Below, in pieces: positions 20,598-30,464 of a stretch of 64,000 bases of DNA; within the stretch, counting starts at the first letter, position 1, and the number at the start of each line of letters is the position of its first letter. The notes beneath the pieces are model-generated. The model did not search any database. It had not been told where the DNA came from and was given only the letters and a program-made list of their open reading frames with translations. A program made the translations under genes and the position numbers. Source of the DNA: Diplonema papillatum (Eukaryota > Euglenozoa > Diplonemea > Diplonemida > Diplonemidae); NCBI GenBank assembly GCA_030068145.1, contig JAPJBO010001107.1, forward strand, positions 1-64,000. The letters run 5' to 3'.

Positions 20598-20860
20598 CTT
20601 TCTTTTTTCTTTTTTACACAAAGATGTAAGAAAGAAGTAGTTAATTTTGAAAAACATGTGGAAAAATGCAAAGATCTTTGTAAATCCATGTATTGTGGGA
20701 GTGTGCGTTGGAGCTCAGTTGTGGGTCATCCCTGCGTGGTGCCCGTCTTAGCGAGCGAGTGTCCACGAGTGTGTGTGGCGGACTCATTTTCACGTGGCGC
20801 CCCCCTTAGCGAGAGTGTGTCCACGCGAGTGTGTGTGTGTGAGTGTTGGAGTCTCTTCTG

Positions 20861-21166
20861 AGCGACGTGGCCGCGGCCGCGAGGGAGAGGGGCGTGCTGC
20901 CCGTGTACAAGACGCGGTTCCAGCCGGCTGCCGGCGGGGCCGTCAAGCCGCTGGTGCCGGCCGAACAAGCGCTCGCGCTGTTGGTGGCGCTGGCCGCGTG
21001 CCAGCGGGGGGACCCGGACGTGCAGGGCGCCTTCGCCCCGGTGCTGCGCGGCGTGGTCGCGTTCCTCGACGCTGCGGTTCGGGAGGGGCTGCTTCGGCTG
21101 CTCTGCAGCGAGACGAGCAAAATGGTTGTCATTCTTGGTGTGTTGCTTCATTCACGTTGTCTTTTT
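20861..21166 (+). pseudogene. Copy of exon 2 end, first
   Basis: Matches 15050-15350 almost base for base, from the codons SDVAAAARERG through TSKMVVILG and on past the proposed donor. One TTC codon is lost and there are few substitutions, so the frame stays open. The left breakpoint joins GT-rich spacer; the preceding CTCTTCTGAG could act as an acceptor, but in the wrong phase to follow exon 2. It lacks the rest of the exon. Confidence 0.75.
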
Positions 21167-21638
21167 TGTGTGGGAGTGTGCGTGTGTTGGAGCTCAGTTG
21201 TGGGTCATCCCTGCGTGGTGCCCGTCTTAGCGAGAGTGTCCACGAGTGTGTGTGGCGGACTCATTTTAGCTTGGCGCCCCCCTTAACGAGAGTGTGTCCA
21301 CGCGAGTGTGTGTGTTGCGGACCCGTTTTAACGTGGTGCCTCCCTTCACCAAAGTACGACCACGCTCATTTTTGGCCAGGTAACGGCCGGTGCACCCCCG
21401 GACTGGGAGTGGGGGTCTCTGTTCACTCTTCTGTTTGCATGGTGCTTCGGGCAGCAGCTGGCTAATGCTTCGTTTGCTACTACGCAATCGCCGCAGCGTC
21501 CTAGTCTGTGAGCTGTGCATAAGTGCATCAGCGGCCGTAGACCATCCGATCCGTGATGATGCTGCTTGAGGCGACAGCAGGTCTCCGCCGGTGTGTGTGT
21601 GTGTGTGTGTGAGTGTGTGAGTGTTGGAGTCTCTTCTG

Positions 21639-21930
21639 AGCGACGTGGCCGCGGCCGAGAGGGAGAGGGGCGTGCTGCCCGTGTACAAGACGCGGTTCCG
21701 GCCGGCTGCCGGCGGGGCCGTCAAGCCGCTGGTGCCGGCCGAACACGCGCTGGTGGCGCTGGCCGCGTGCCAGCGGGGGGACCCGGACGTGCAGGGCGCC
21801 TTCTTCGCCCCGGTGCTGCGCGGCGTGCTCGCGTTCCTCGACGCTGCAGTTCGGGAGGGGCTGCTTCGGCTGCTCTGCAGCGAGACGAGCAAAATGGTTG
21901 ACATGCTTGGCGTGTTGCTTGATTCAGGTT
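21639..21930 (+). pseudogene. Copy of exon 2 end, second
   Basis: Third occurrence of the 0.3-kb exon-2 tail. It has a 9-bp in-frame deletion in the AEQALALLVALAA helix and several changes after the donor point (GTTGACATGCTTGG). Its left junction, CTCTTCTGAGCGACGTGG, is identical to that of the 20861 copy, so the two share an ancestor that was already truncated. Confidence 0.75.
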
Positions 21931-22626
21931 GTCTTTGTGTGGGTGAGTGTGTGAGTGCTGGAATCCCTTCTGTTTCTTCACTATAAACGGAGATGCAGGA
22001 GCGCCGGACATTTTCGAAGGGGGGAGTACAAAAAGGGGGCAAAACGGTGGAGCCTGCGTTTTGTCAGTTTTTGCTTTTCCCTCCAACCTCGCTTTGGCGA
22101 GTGGATATGGGGAGTACGCTCAGAAACGTAAGGGTTCCAGCTTGACGCGCCGAAGGCGCTCAAGCAAGCTTGCTGTGTGTTATGGACCCGTTTTTCAACG
22201 TAGCGCCTCCCTTCACGAAAGTACGACCACGCTGCGTGGGTGTGTGTGTGTGTGTATGTGTGTTAGAATTCATGTATGGGTAACCCCTGCTGCGGAGTAT
22301 GGCCCAGGCCGTAGGCTTCCTCACGTCACAGCTGATGCTCCTTCTTGCTGCTCGTGATGACCACGCGCTGTCCGGAACTGTAGCTTTGTTTGACAATGGC
22401 TCCCCGCTTCGTGTCCCGTGTGCTGCTGGCTGCAACATGTATCCGGGGGAGGCGGCTTCTTGTGCACACGGAGCAGCGAGCCGCGTCGTGTTTGGAACAC
22501 TTCGCTTTCTTATTCCCTGCTCGCTGCACTGTAGCTGCCCTTCTCTGCTGTGTGTTGAAGCTCAGTTGTGCGTAAGTGTACGCGTTATGCGCAGTAGGCT
22601 GCAGCCACCAGTAGGCGGCACCACGA

Positions 22627-22895
22627 CCGCCGAGTCGCTGCAAATGATGAACGACGGAAAGCCACCGAAAGACGCGACCTTCCTCGCTACTGCGATGCTG
22701 GAGCGGCTGGCCGGGAGCGCGAAGCGCGAGTGGGACACGCCAGACGTGTGCAAGATAGTAGAGCTGTGCGGCGAGCTGCGCTGCGACGTCGGCGGTCCGG
22801 TGGCGCGGGTCTCGTCGCTGGTCGAGAGCCCGCGGTGCCGGTGAGCTGTGCCGCCTGCTGCGGGGCATCTGCTTCTTCGACCCCCATCCCATGCT
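22627..22895 (+). pseudogene. Broken copy of exon 3 start
   Basis: Matches 24754-25035. Small losses of 3, 9 and 11 bp near CTGGTCGAGAGC and CGGTGCCGGTGAG shift the frame into a stop. Upstream it keeps GCACCACGACCGCCGAGTCG, which the functional exon lacks. The original exon may therefore have been longer, and this fragment preserves it. Confidence 0.7.
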
Positions 22896-23079
22896 GGCAC
22901 GGGGAAGTGGCGCCAATCGTCTTGTCGCCAAGCAATCTAACAACGCTGACGACTGCTACCCCCCTGTGTGTGGGTGTTAAAGCTCAGTTGTGGGTAATCC
23001 CTGCGCGGAATTCCTGTGTGTGGTTGAAGAGGGGAGTACAAGAAGGGACAAACGGTGGGCTGCGTTCGTCATTTTTCTT

Positions 23080-23222
23080 GAGTACTAACAATCTTGCGGG
23101 TTGCCCTTCAATGTATTGTGCAGGCTAAAAAGACGTAGGCAGCGTGTTTTGGTGGTTGATCAGAATTCCTTACCTGAATATACACAGGGTAAATGCAAGC
23201 GGGAAAACGATCACCCGGCACC
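23080..23222 (+). repeat. R1 copy, 3'-truncated
   Basis: Typical R1 start (GAGTACTAACAATCTTGCGG). It breaks at GATCACCCGGCACC and is joined there to an R13 piece (CAGGGATTATCCTGCATGGT). Confidence 0.8.
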
Positions 23223-23270
23223 AGGGATTATCCTGCATGGTTAAATAGCTATTTATTCACCGAGAGAAAA

Positions 23271-23360
23271 GTTGTTTCTTGCACGAGGGTTTTCCAGATT
23301 GCCACGAGAGCCCGTAGGGCTCGAGTGGCAATCTGGAAAACCCGAGTGCAAGAAAACAAC
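23271..23360. repeat. 90-bp near-perfect hairpin
   Basis: Two arms of about 43 bp (GTTGTTTCTTGCAC... and ...GTGCAAGAAAACAAC) around a 3-base loop GTA. The main mismatches are two places where one arm has CACGAG and the other CGAGTG. It follows a truncated R1 copy and a piece of R13 (CAGGGATTATCCTGCATGGT). It could be a foldback insertion or a source of hairpin RNA. Confidence 0.7.
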
Positions 23361-23561
23361 GTTCTCGAGGTAAGAAGATAGCTTTACTGCCAGGGGCAAC
23401 TTACTTTTCTGCACCACGAGTGAGCTACACGGCCAGCCACAGCCCGCCAACGCTGTGTCGACAACATCGTAGTAGGTGCAGGTTTGACTCCTAGCTTTTG
23501 CAAATCTGCTTGCCAGGTTGATGTACAGAAGCAGGTGCTTATACAAAAAAGAAATTCCACG

Positions 23562-23760
23562 TTGCGCGAGCTTTTTTTGAATGGCCTGTAAGTCTGGTAT
23601 GCGACCTTCGTGGGCGTGTTGCTGCTTCGCCACTTTGTAGTAGACCCCACTTGTGGGTCCTGCAGCCTCCGTGTCTCTGGCCTTGCAACAAGAAAGGTTT
23701 TCACCAGAAACTCCTGTGGTTAAAAACCCTTCTTTAAGCGGGCTGTTTTGAGAATCCTTT
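23562..23760 (-). repeat. R13 repeat, inverted copy
   Basis: Reverse complement of 2025-2205, roughly 85-90% by eye, including ACCCCACTTGTGGGTCCTGC and GTGTTGCTGCTTCGCCACTT. It lies beside the 23271 hairpin. Confidence 0.7.
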
Positions 23761-24104
23761 TTTTTTTTTTTTTGGTGAAGAAATAATTTTTACTGCCGGG
23801 CAATTTACTTTTCTGCATCACCGTGAGCTACTTTTCTACACTCCAAGCTTACTTTTCTTACACTCCAAGCTACTTTTCTTACACTCCAAGCAAAACTGGT
23901 TTCCAGTGGTAAATAGCCTGTCATACTGACATCTTAAGGGGGAAAAAGCGGGCAATCCGCGAAGAATCTACCTCAACGAGAGCATTTTTTGCCACACCAT
24001 GCTCCCCGCCTGCAGACCTGCCGGGCCCGCAAACATGGACCAAATGCGAAGAATGAGGGATAAGTTTGACAATCGGAAGAGAAAACAGGCCAAGTCCACG
24101 AGGT

Positions 24105-24560
24105 TGCTACTTGAAATTGGAAAGCACATCTTTGTAGGAAATGCTTGAGGAGACTGCCAGTTGCGATAGATCAAAGGAGGTAAATGTGCTGTAGCCCACA
24201 CGAAACACAGGTAAATCTGGGTTTAGTGGCGGGCGTAAGCGTTCAACAGAAATGCCGAAGCAACTCGACAGGTCGGGCGCGGTGAGTTGGGTGAAGAGGG
24301 TGGTCGGGCACTGATGTCCCGTCCCTTTTTTCCTTCACCGCCAACAACCGCTCTCTCTCGACGGTGTTGGAAGGTCGCCCGCGAGGTCGAGGGCACCGCG
24401 GAAGCCGGGCTGAGGCGCCTCCTGCGTAAGCGTTCAACAAAAAAGACCCACATTGTAGTTGTATTGTTTTCTCCCCCTCTAGCCTCCTTCGAAATGAGCA
24501 CAAGGCAGTCCCTCGAGTATTTCCGGCCCATGCTACAGACTTTTTAACCATGAAATTCCC
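24105..24560 (+). repeat. R3 copy with a 175-bp insertion and target duplication
   Basis: R3 is interrupted after GCGTAAGCGTTCAACA (24233-24248). The same 16 bases recur at 24424-24439, where R3 resumes. The 175 bp between (24249-24423) is GC-rich and unrelated to R3. The duplication marks a clean transposition or retroposition event. R3 ends at about 24530 and is followed by the CCCGAATTTCGGGG repeat. Confidence 0.75.
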
Positions 24561-24753
24561 GAATTTCGGGGATTAGAATAATCCCTGCCCGGCACGCACA
24601 AACAAAACGAAGCACCTGTCTTTTTTTGCGACAACCAATTTCTGCTTCCCTGGAGACAGTATTTGTTACAGCTCCCACCCTCTCCAACCTCTGTGTGCCC
24701 GTGTGTGTAAATATATGCGTTACGCGCACTAAGCTGTAGACACAAATACACAG

Positions 24754-26567
24754 AGTCGCTGCATATGATGAACGACGGAAAGCCACTGAAAGACGCGACC
24801 TTCCTCGCTACTGCGATGCTGGAAAGGCTGGCCGGGAGCACGAAGCGTGAGTGGGACACGCCAGACGTGTGCAAGATAGTAGAGCTGTGCGGCGAGCTGC
24901 GCTGCGACGTCGGCGGCCCGGTGGCGCGGGTCTCGTCGCTGCTGGTCGAGAGCGTCGGCAGCCCGCGGTGCCGGTGGCCCGCCGACGAGCTGTGCCGCCT
25001 GCTGCGGGGCATCTGCTTCTTCGACCCCCATCCCATACTCGCAGAAAGCCTCGCGAAGGTCACACACCAGCGTTTCGAGGAGCAGGAGCGCGCCGCCGCC
25101 ACCGAACGCGTGATGCTCGGCGAAACCCCCGCCGCAACCCGTCCCCCGCCCTCCGCGCCGAAACACGGCGCAGCCGGGACCCGTGCGGCACTTCCTTGCA
25201 ATCCCCCACCCTCCCCGCCGCCTCCGCACGCCTCCACGCTCATGCGAATCCTCGAGAAGCAGCCGAAGGGCGGTCTCCCGGCTCCGGATGCGGACCGGGC
25301 CGCGGGCACTCACCGCAGCGCCCGGGGATCGACGCCGGACGCCGCAGCCCAAAAGCTGACCGCCTCCGGCCTGACTGCACTCGCGTCTGCGGAGCGGATG
25401 CTCCGGGGCAAGGGCAGGTCGCACGCCCTCGCGTACAGGGGGACACTTCAGGCGCTGGCGTGGGTTAATTCGGCGCTCGGGCTGCGGTGCGAGCCGGGGG
25501 AAATACCGGCGGTCGAAGCGACCCGGATTCGGGACTTGAACAAGATCCTCACCGCCACGCAGCAGGCCGGTCGGCTAGGCCCCGCCGCCGCAGGCGGGCT
25601 GCGGCGGGCGTTTGCGGAGCTGACCCGGAAGGAGCTGGGTAAGGGGATCGGACAAGGCGCTAGGCCCGTCGTCATCGCCGGTATCTCGGCGCTTGCGAAG
25701 GCGAACGCACTCGATCAGGCGTGCCTTGACGCTGGGCTGGAGCTCGTCTGGCAGCGGTCTGGGCCCGGGTACAAGCCGCTGTCGGTCATCGAAGCCGCGT
25801 CCCTGGTGCGCTGCGTCGGCCGGGATCAGCGGCTGCAGGGCGCCAGGCGGCTGGATCGGCTGCTGCGGACGCGGGTGTCGGCGGTCGGTGCGTCGGCGGG
25901 CTGCTGCGCGCAGCTCTTCTCGTTTTTCGCGGCTTCCTCCGGCGCGGCGGCGCCGCCGGCCGTGTTCGCGGCGGCGCTTTCGGCGCTGGACTTAACCCCA
26001 GCTGACTCGCTGTCGATCCTCTACTCGTTGAACGGCCTCGCGTACCCATACGAGGAACACGTCGGGCGGTTGATCGACCGGCTCGTTCGGTTCTTGCGGA
26101 CGTCCTTTTCCACGTCCGCACCCGCGTTCGACGTGTTGGTGGACGCGGTGGAGATCGTCGAAGGGTACCCCGGGCCGTGCTCGGCGGATCTGGTGGCGGC
26201 GGCGCTGCCGCTGTTCGGGCGGCGGGAGTACTCCGCCGGCTTCGCTGTTCTCTCCGCGAGGCGCGCGGGCAAGGTGGTCGTGTCGGTGGCGCGGCACCGG
26301 GTCGCCGCCGGGCCCGAGCGGGCGCCCGACTTGCTGGACGCGTGCCTGCGGCGGGTGGCGGCCGGCATCCGGACGCTTTCCGCGCACTTTGTCCGCAAGT
26401 TCTGCGCGGCCGTCGAGGTCCTGCTGCGGGCCGGCTGGTTCGAGCGCACTGCGGGGCGGCCGCTCCACGTGTTCGCGGCGCGCGTCCGCCGGCTGTCGCT
26501 TCGCCACCCTGGCTTCGACCACCCTGACATCCAAGGCTTCGTCTCTCGGTGGTCCCTACCTGCCTGA
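24754..26567 (+). CDS. Helical-repeat protein, exon 3 and stop
   Basis: Terminal exon, 604 residues to TGA at 26565-26567. Exon 3 opens with a helix resembling the start of the duplicated helix in exon 2 (ESLHMMNDGKP versus KSLRMLGEARC). A Pro/Ala-rich spacer follows (about residues 110-190 of the exon), then about 400 residues of alternating short helices rich in Ala, Leu and Arg (for example RDLNKILTATQQAGR, PVVIAGISALAKA, AFDVLVDAVEIVEG, RAPDLLDACLRRVAAG). The pattern is of OPR/heptatricopeptide type arrays. I do not see a C-terminal RAP domain; the end, HPGFDHPDIQGFVSRW, may be a degenerate cap. GC-ending codons dominate. Such proteins in relatives act in organellar RNA processing or ribosomes; that role is inferred and no targeting peptide was identified. 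Confidence 0.65.
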
Positions 26568-26774
26568 GAACACTCGGACTCCTAAGCGGCAACTCACACC
26601 CGGGCTACTAACCTGCACGTAAACAGTGAAGAGGAAAGCGATCGAAAGTTTTTGGCGTCACGCAGGCTCCGGGAGTCCTACACCATCCCCATCCGTTTGG
26701 TGAACTGAAAAGCCAAAGAAATTACCTACCCGGCTCCTGTGTATTTGCGATTCGGATACCGCCAAACAACAGTG

Positions 26775-27067
26775 CTTAGCACGGCTGCTGCGGGCCAAGG
26801 TGGTCGTCTCGGTGGCGAGGCACCGTCCTCCACTCCTTGAACGAGGAACACGATCGATCGGCTCATTCGGGTTTTGCGGATGTCCTTCTTCCACGTCCGT
26901 GCTCGCGTTCAACGTGTTGTTGGTGGACGCGGTGGAGATCGTCGAAGGGTACCCCGGGCCGTGCTCGGCGGATCTGGTGGCGGCGGCGCTGCCGCTGTTC
27001 GGGCGGCGGGAGTACTCCGCCGGCTTCGCTGTTCTCTCCGCGAGGCGCGCGGGCAAGGTGGTCGTGT
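26775..27067 (+). pseudogene. Copy of exon 3 segment, first downstream
   Basis: A mosaic of exon-3 pieces: about 26790-26815 resembles 26268-26295, then 26840-27067 matches 26060-26286 (AFDVLVDAVEIVEG through GKVVVS) with a duplicated codon and frameshifts early on. It ends exactly where 194 bp of unrelated sequence (27068-27261) interrupts the match to the exon. Confidence 0.65.
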
Positions 27068-27261
27068 CGAAACAACAAGCAACAAGTATATTTACAAACA
27101 ACTTGGTTGCCTTCTGTTGCCGGGCGCCAGAGAGGCATGAAAGAAACCGGGTCCAGGGAGACCCGACAGAAGAAGAGTATCAAGAGGCCCTCTGGGACAT
27201 GCAGGGCGGGGAGGAATGCGCGAGTTACTCAGGGCACATCGGATTTATCGGGCCACGACTA
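27068..27261 (+). other. 194-bp insertion splitting the exon-3 copy
   Basis: AT-richer sequence starting AAACAACAAGCAACAAG, located between two halves of the exon-3 pseudo-copy. It has no match elsewhere that I could find and no obvious target duplication. It could be an inserted fragment or filler DNA made at a repair junction. Confidence 0.5.
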
Positions 27262-27540
27262 GCTTCGGCGGCACAGGGTCGCCGCCGGGCCCGAGCGGGC
27301 GTCCGGCTTGCTGGACGCGTGCCTGCGGCGGGTGGCGGCCGGCATCCGGACGCTGTCCGCGCACTTCGTCCGCAAGGCCGTCGAGGTCCTGCTGCGGGCC
27401 GGCTGGTTCGAGCGCACTGCGGGGCGGCCGCTCCACGCGTTCGCGGCGCGCGTCCGCCGGCTGTCGCTTCGCCACCCTGGCTTCGACCACCCTGACATCC
27501 AAGGTTTCGTCTCTCGGTGGTCCCTACCTACTCCTAAGCG
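27262..27540 (+). pseudogene. Copy of exon 3 end, second downstream
   Basis: Matches 26296-26560 (from ACRRV helices to DIQGFVSRWSLP) with one 9-bp deletion (FCA lost from VRKFCAAVEV) and few substitutions. It lacks the TGA at the equivalent place and leads straight into the 157-bp tandem array. Confidence 0.7.
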
Positions 27541-29560
27541 ACAACTGGACTAACCTTCACGTAAAAAATGAACGGGAAAGCGAACCATTTTTTGGTCTTG
27601 TCCAGCAGGCTCCGACGGGAGTGACATCCAAGGCTTTGTCTCTCGGTGGTCCTCTACCTGCTTGAGAACACCCGGACTCCTAAGCGACAACTGGCACCCG
27701 GGCTGCCATCCTTCACGTAAAAAAGTGAACAGCAAAGCGAGGAAGTGTTAGTGTTGTCGAGCAGGCTCCGACGGGAGTGACCTCCAAGGCTTTGTCTCTC
27801 GGTGGTCCTCTACCTGCTTGAGAACACCCGGACTCCTAAGCGACAACTGGCACCCGGGCTGCCATTCTTCACGTAAAAAAGTGAACAGCAAAGCGAAGAA
27901 GTGTTAGTGTTGTCCAGCAGGCTCCGACGGGAGTGACATCCAAGGCTTTGTCTCTCGGTGGTCCTCTACCTGCTTGAGAACACCCGGACTCCTAAGCGAC
28001 AACTGGCACCCGGGCTGCCATCCTTCACGTAAAAAAGTGAACAGGGAAGCGAAGAAGTGTTAGTGTTGTCCAGCAGGCTCCGACGGGAGTGACCTCCAAG
28101 GCTTTGTCTCTCGGTAGTCGTCCCTACCTGCCTGTGAACACCTGGACTCCTAAGCGACAACTGGCACCCGGGCTACTAACCTTCACGTTAAAAAGTGAAC
28201 AGGGAAGCGAACAAGTTTTGGTGTTATCCAGCAGGCTCCGACGGGAGTGACATCCAAGGCTTTGTCTCTCGGTGGTCCTCTACCTGCTTGAGAACACCCG
28301 GACTCCTAAGCGACAACTGGCACCCGGGCTACTAACCTTCACGTTAAAAAGTGAACAGGGAAGCGAAGAAGTGTTAGTGTTGTCCAGCAGGCTCCGACGG
28401 GAGTGACCTCCAAGGCTTTGTCTCTCGGTAGTCGTCCCTACCTGCCTGTGAACACCTGGACTCCTAAGCGACAACTGGCACCCGGGCTACTAACCTTCAC
28501 GTTAAAAGGTGAACAGGGAAGCGAAGAAGTGTTAGTGTTGTCCAGCAGGCTCCGACGGGAGTGACCTCCAAGGCTTTGTCTCTCGGTGGTCCTCTACCTG
28601 CTTGAGAACACCCGGACTCCTAAGCGACAACTGGCACCCGGGCTGCCATTCTTCACGTAAAAAAGTGAACAGCAAAGCGAAGAAGTGTTAGTGTTGTCCA
28701 GCAGGCTCCGACGGGAGTGACATCCAAGGCTTTGTCTCTCGGTGGTCCTCTACCTGCTTGAGAACACCCGGACTCCTAAGCGACAACTGGCACCCGGGCT
28801 GCCATTCTTCACGTAAAAAAGTGAACAGCAAAGCGAAGAAGTGTTAGTGTTGTCCAGCAGGCTCCGACGGGAGTGACATCCAAGGCTTTGTCTCTCGGTG
28901 GTCCTCTACCTGCTTGAGAACACCCGGACTCCTAAGCGACAACTGGCACCCGGGCTGCCATCCTTCACGTAAAAAAGTGAACAGGGAAGCGAAGAAGTGT
29001 TAGTGTTGTCCAGCAGGCTCCGACGGGAGTGACCTCCAAGGCTTTGTCTCTCGGTAGTCGTCCCTACCTGCCTGTGAACACCTGGACTCCTAAGCGACAA
29101 CTGGCACCCGGGCTACTAACCTTCACGTTAAAAAGTGAACAGGGAAGCGAACAAGTTTTGGTGTTGTCCAGCAGGCTCCGACGGGAGTGACCTCCAAGGC
29201 TTTGTCTCTCGGTAGTCGTCCCTACCTGCCTGTGAACACCTGGACTCCTAAGCGACAACTGGCACCCGGGCTACTAACCTTCACGTTAAAAAGTGAACAG
29301 GGAAGCGAACAAGTTTTGGTGTTGTCCAGCAGGCTCCGACGGGAGTGACCTCCAAGGCTTTGTCTCTCGGTAGTCGTCCCTACCTGCCTGTGAACACCTG
29401 GACTCCTAAGCGACAACTGGCACCCGGGCTACTAACCTTCACGTTAAAAAGTGAACAGGGAAGCGAACAAGTTTTGGTGTTGTCCAGCAGGCTCCGACGG
29501 GAGTGACCTCCAAGGCTTTGTCTCTCGGTGGTCGTCCCTACCTACCTGAGAACACCCGGG
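27500..29560 (+). repeat. 157-bp tandem array from the gene's 3' end
   Basis: About 13 head-to-tail units of 155-158 bp. Each begins with the codons for DIQGFVSRW and continues through the stop region and about 110 bp of 3' flank, as at 26526-26680. Two unit types alternate: A (TCGGTGGTCCTCTACCTG) and B (TCGGTAGTCGTCCCTACC), roughly in the order AAABABAAABBB. Every unit keeps a small hairpin, TTCACGT-A/T-run-GTGAAC, and many keep CTACTAACC. The units are out of frame or stopped, so they are not coding. Because the array repeats the gene's terminator region, it may influence 3'-end formation or splicing. Confidence 0.85.
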
Positions 29561-29833
29561 CTCCGAAAGCGAGCCTTCACGGAAAGGGCCGACATGTTTT
29601 GTGGCGAACGTTGTCTCCGCCGGTCAAGAAGTCAGAGGTCCTACCCGGGAAATACAACCACACGACCCACGACGGCATCCGACTGACCATCCGTCGAACG
29701 AAGAGGCTACCGCTCGAGCCAACCGGTCCGCACCGCTGCGCGCCCGCCTCTCCAACGAGCTGAGAAGCGCCGAGACACACCGAAGGCACGACCGTCGAAT
29801 AACAGATTTCGTGATATTATTCGATTTGTCGAA
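29561..29833. other. Flank after the 157-bp array
   Basis: Diverged last array unit, then unique sequence. A palindrome around TTATTCGATTTGTCGAATA (29817-29835) resembles the one at 49009. No gene seen. Confidence 0.4.
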
Positions 29834-30107
29834 TACCTACCCTCCCCCGTGCATAAGCTGAGAGGGCCCCCCGCCATACTCAAGCCTCTACGGTCAACCG
29901 GAGACTTTAAAATACCGACCTTCTAATCCACAAAAAACTCAAGAGGGGTTTCCATCTTAAACCCGGGGGCACTGTAGACTACTGTGTAGTCGCCTTACCC
30001 AGGGGTACCTCACCTAGGTGTTTAAGATGGATTGGCATTCTCGCCCGTTATCCATCTTAATCAAGGGGGATTGGCTATCCATGTTATGCACGGGAGGGGG
30101 GTAGGTA
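29834..30107. mobile_element. Foldback MITE, second copy with nested insertion
   Basis: Same ends as the 7129 element (TACCTACC...; ...GGGGGTAGGTA). About 70 bp of R4-type sequence (CTCTACGGTCAACCGGAGAC, 29869-29935) is inserted near the left end, which shows the R4 module moved after this MITE arrived. Confidence 0.75.
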
Positions 30108-30464
30108 CTAGAAAATAGTTTGGGTACGCATGATGCGCGCCGACAGTAGCAGGGTCCACTGGCACGCCGCCTCGGCGCGCCGCCGTCCCAAAAGCTTCCT
30201 CTCTCCATGCTCCCCTCCTGCCCCAGCAGCTTACGAACCACTGCAAGGGAAAACACCTTTCAAACCGTTCGATCCCGCCCGTCTTTTTCTTCGTGCAGCC
30301 GGCTCGTTTAGGCTCGCAGACATAGTGAAAAGGAGGTAAAAGAAGTGCCCATTTTTCTTGCACCTTCTGAGGGTGACCCCTTTCGACACCCAGCACCGAA
30401 TGCTACACAGCAAAGCGACTCGCATCAACCCAAAACTCGTTCCAGTCCCCCCTTGAACAAGAGG
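30108..30464. other. No gene seen
   Basis: Unique-looking sequence between the MITE and the phosphatase-related array. No repeat or coding signal was recognised. Confidence 0.4.

Larger units (their letters stand above)
20690..22300 (+). repeat. GT-rich minisatellite spacers between exon copies
   Basis: Blocks built on GAGTGTGTGTG, TTGGAGCTCAGTTGTGGGTC and CTTAGCGAGAGTGTGTCCAC alternate with the exon-2 copies at 20861 and 21639. Block copies at about 20697-20860, 21170-21345 and 22180-22290 are near-identical in parts. The spacer and the exon piece therefore amplified together as one unit of roughly 0.8 kb. Confidence 0.6.
15344..24753 (+). other. Intron 2, about 9.4 kb, hosting a retrotransposon
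   Basis: Proposed GT-AG intron between phase-1 exon borders. It contains the minus-strand tyrosine-recombinase retroelement (15423-19548), two copies of the exon-2 end (20861-21166, 21639-21930), a broken copy of the exon-3 start (22627-22895), GT-rich minisatellite spacers, one R1 copy (23080-23222), a 90-bp hairpin (23271-23360) and one R3 copy (24105-24530). The acceptor CAAATACACAG is only moderately pyrimidine-rich. Confidence 0.4.

Noticed and set aside
25786-26592. Long minus-strand frames opposite exon 3 (268 and 180 codons)
   Set aside because: Arg/Pro/Ala-rich shadows caused by the GC-ending codons of the real exon.
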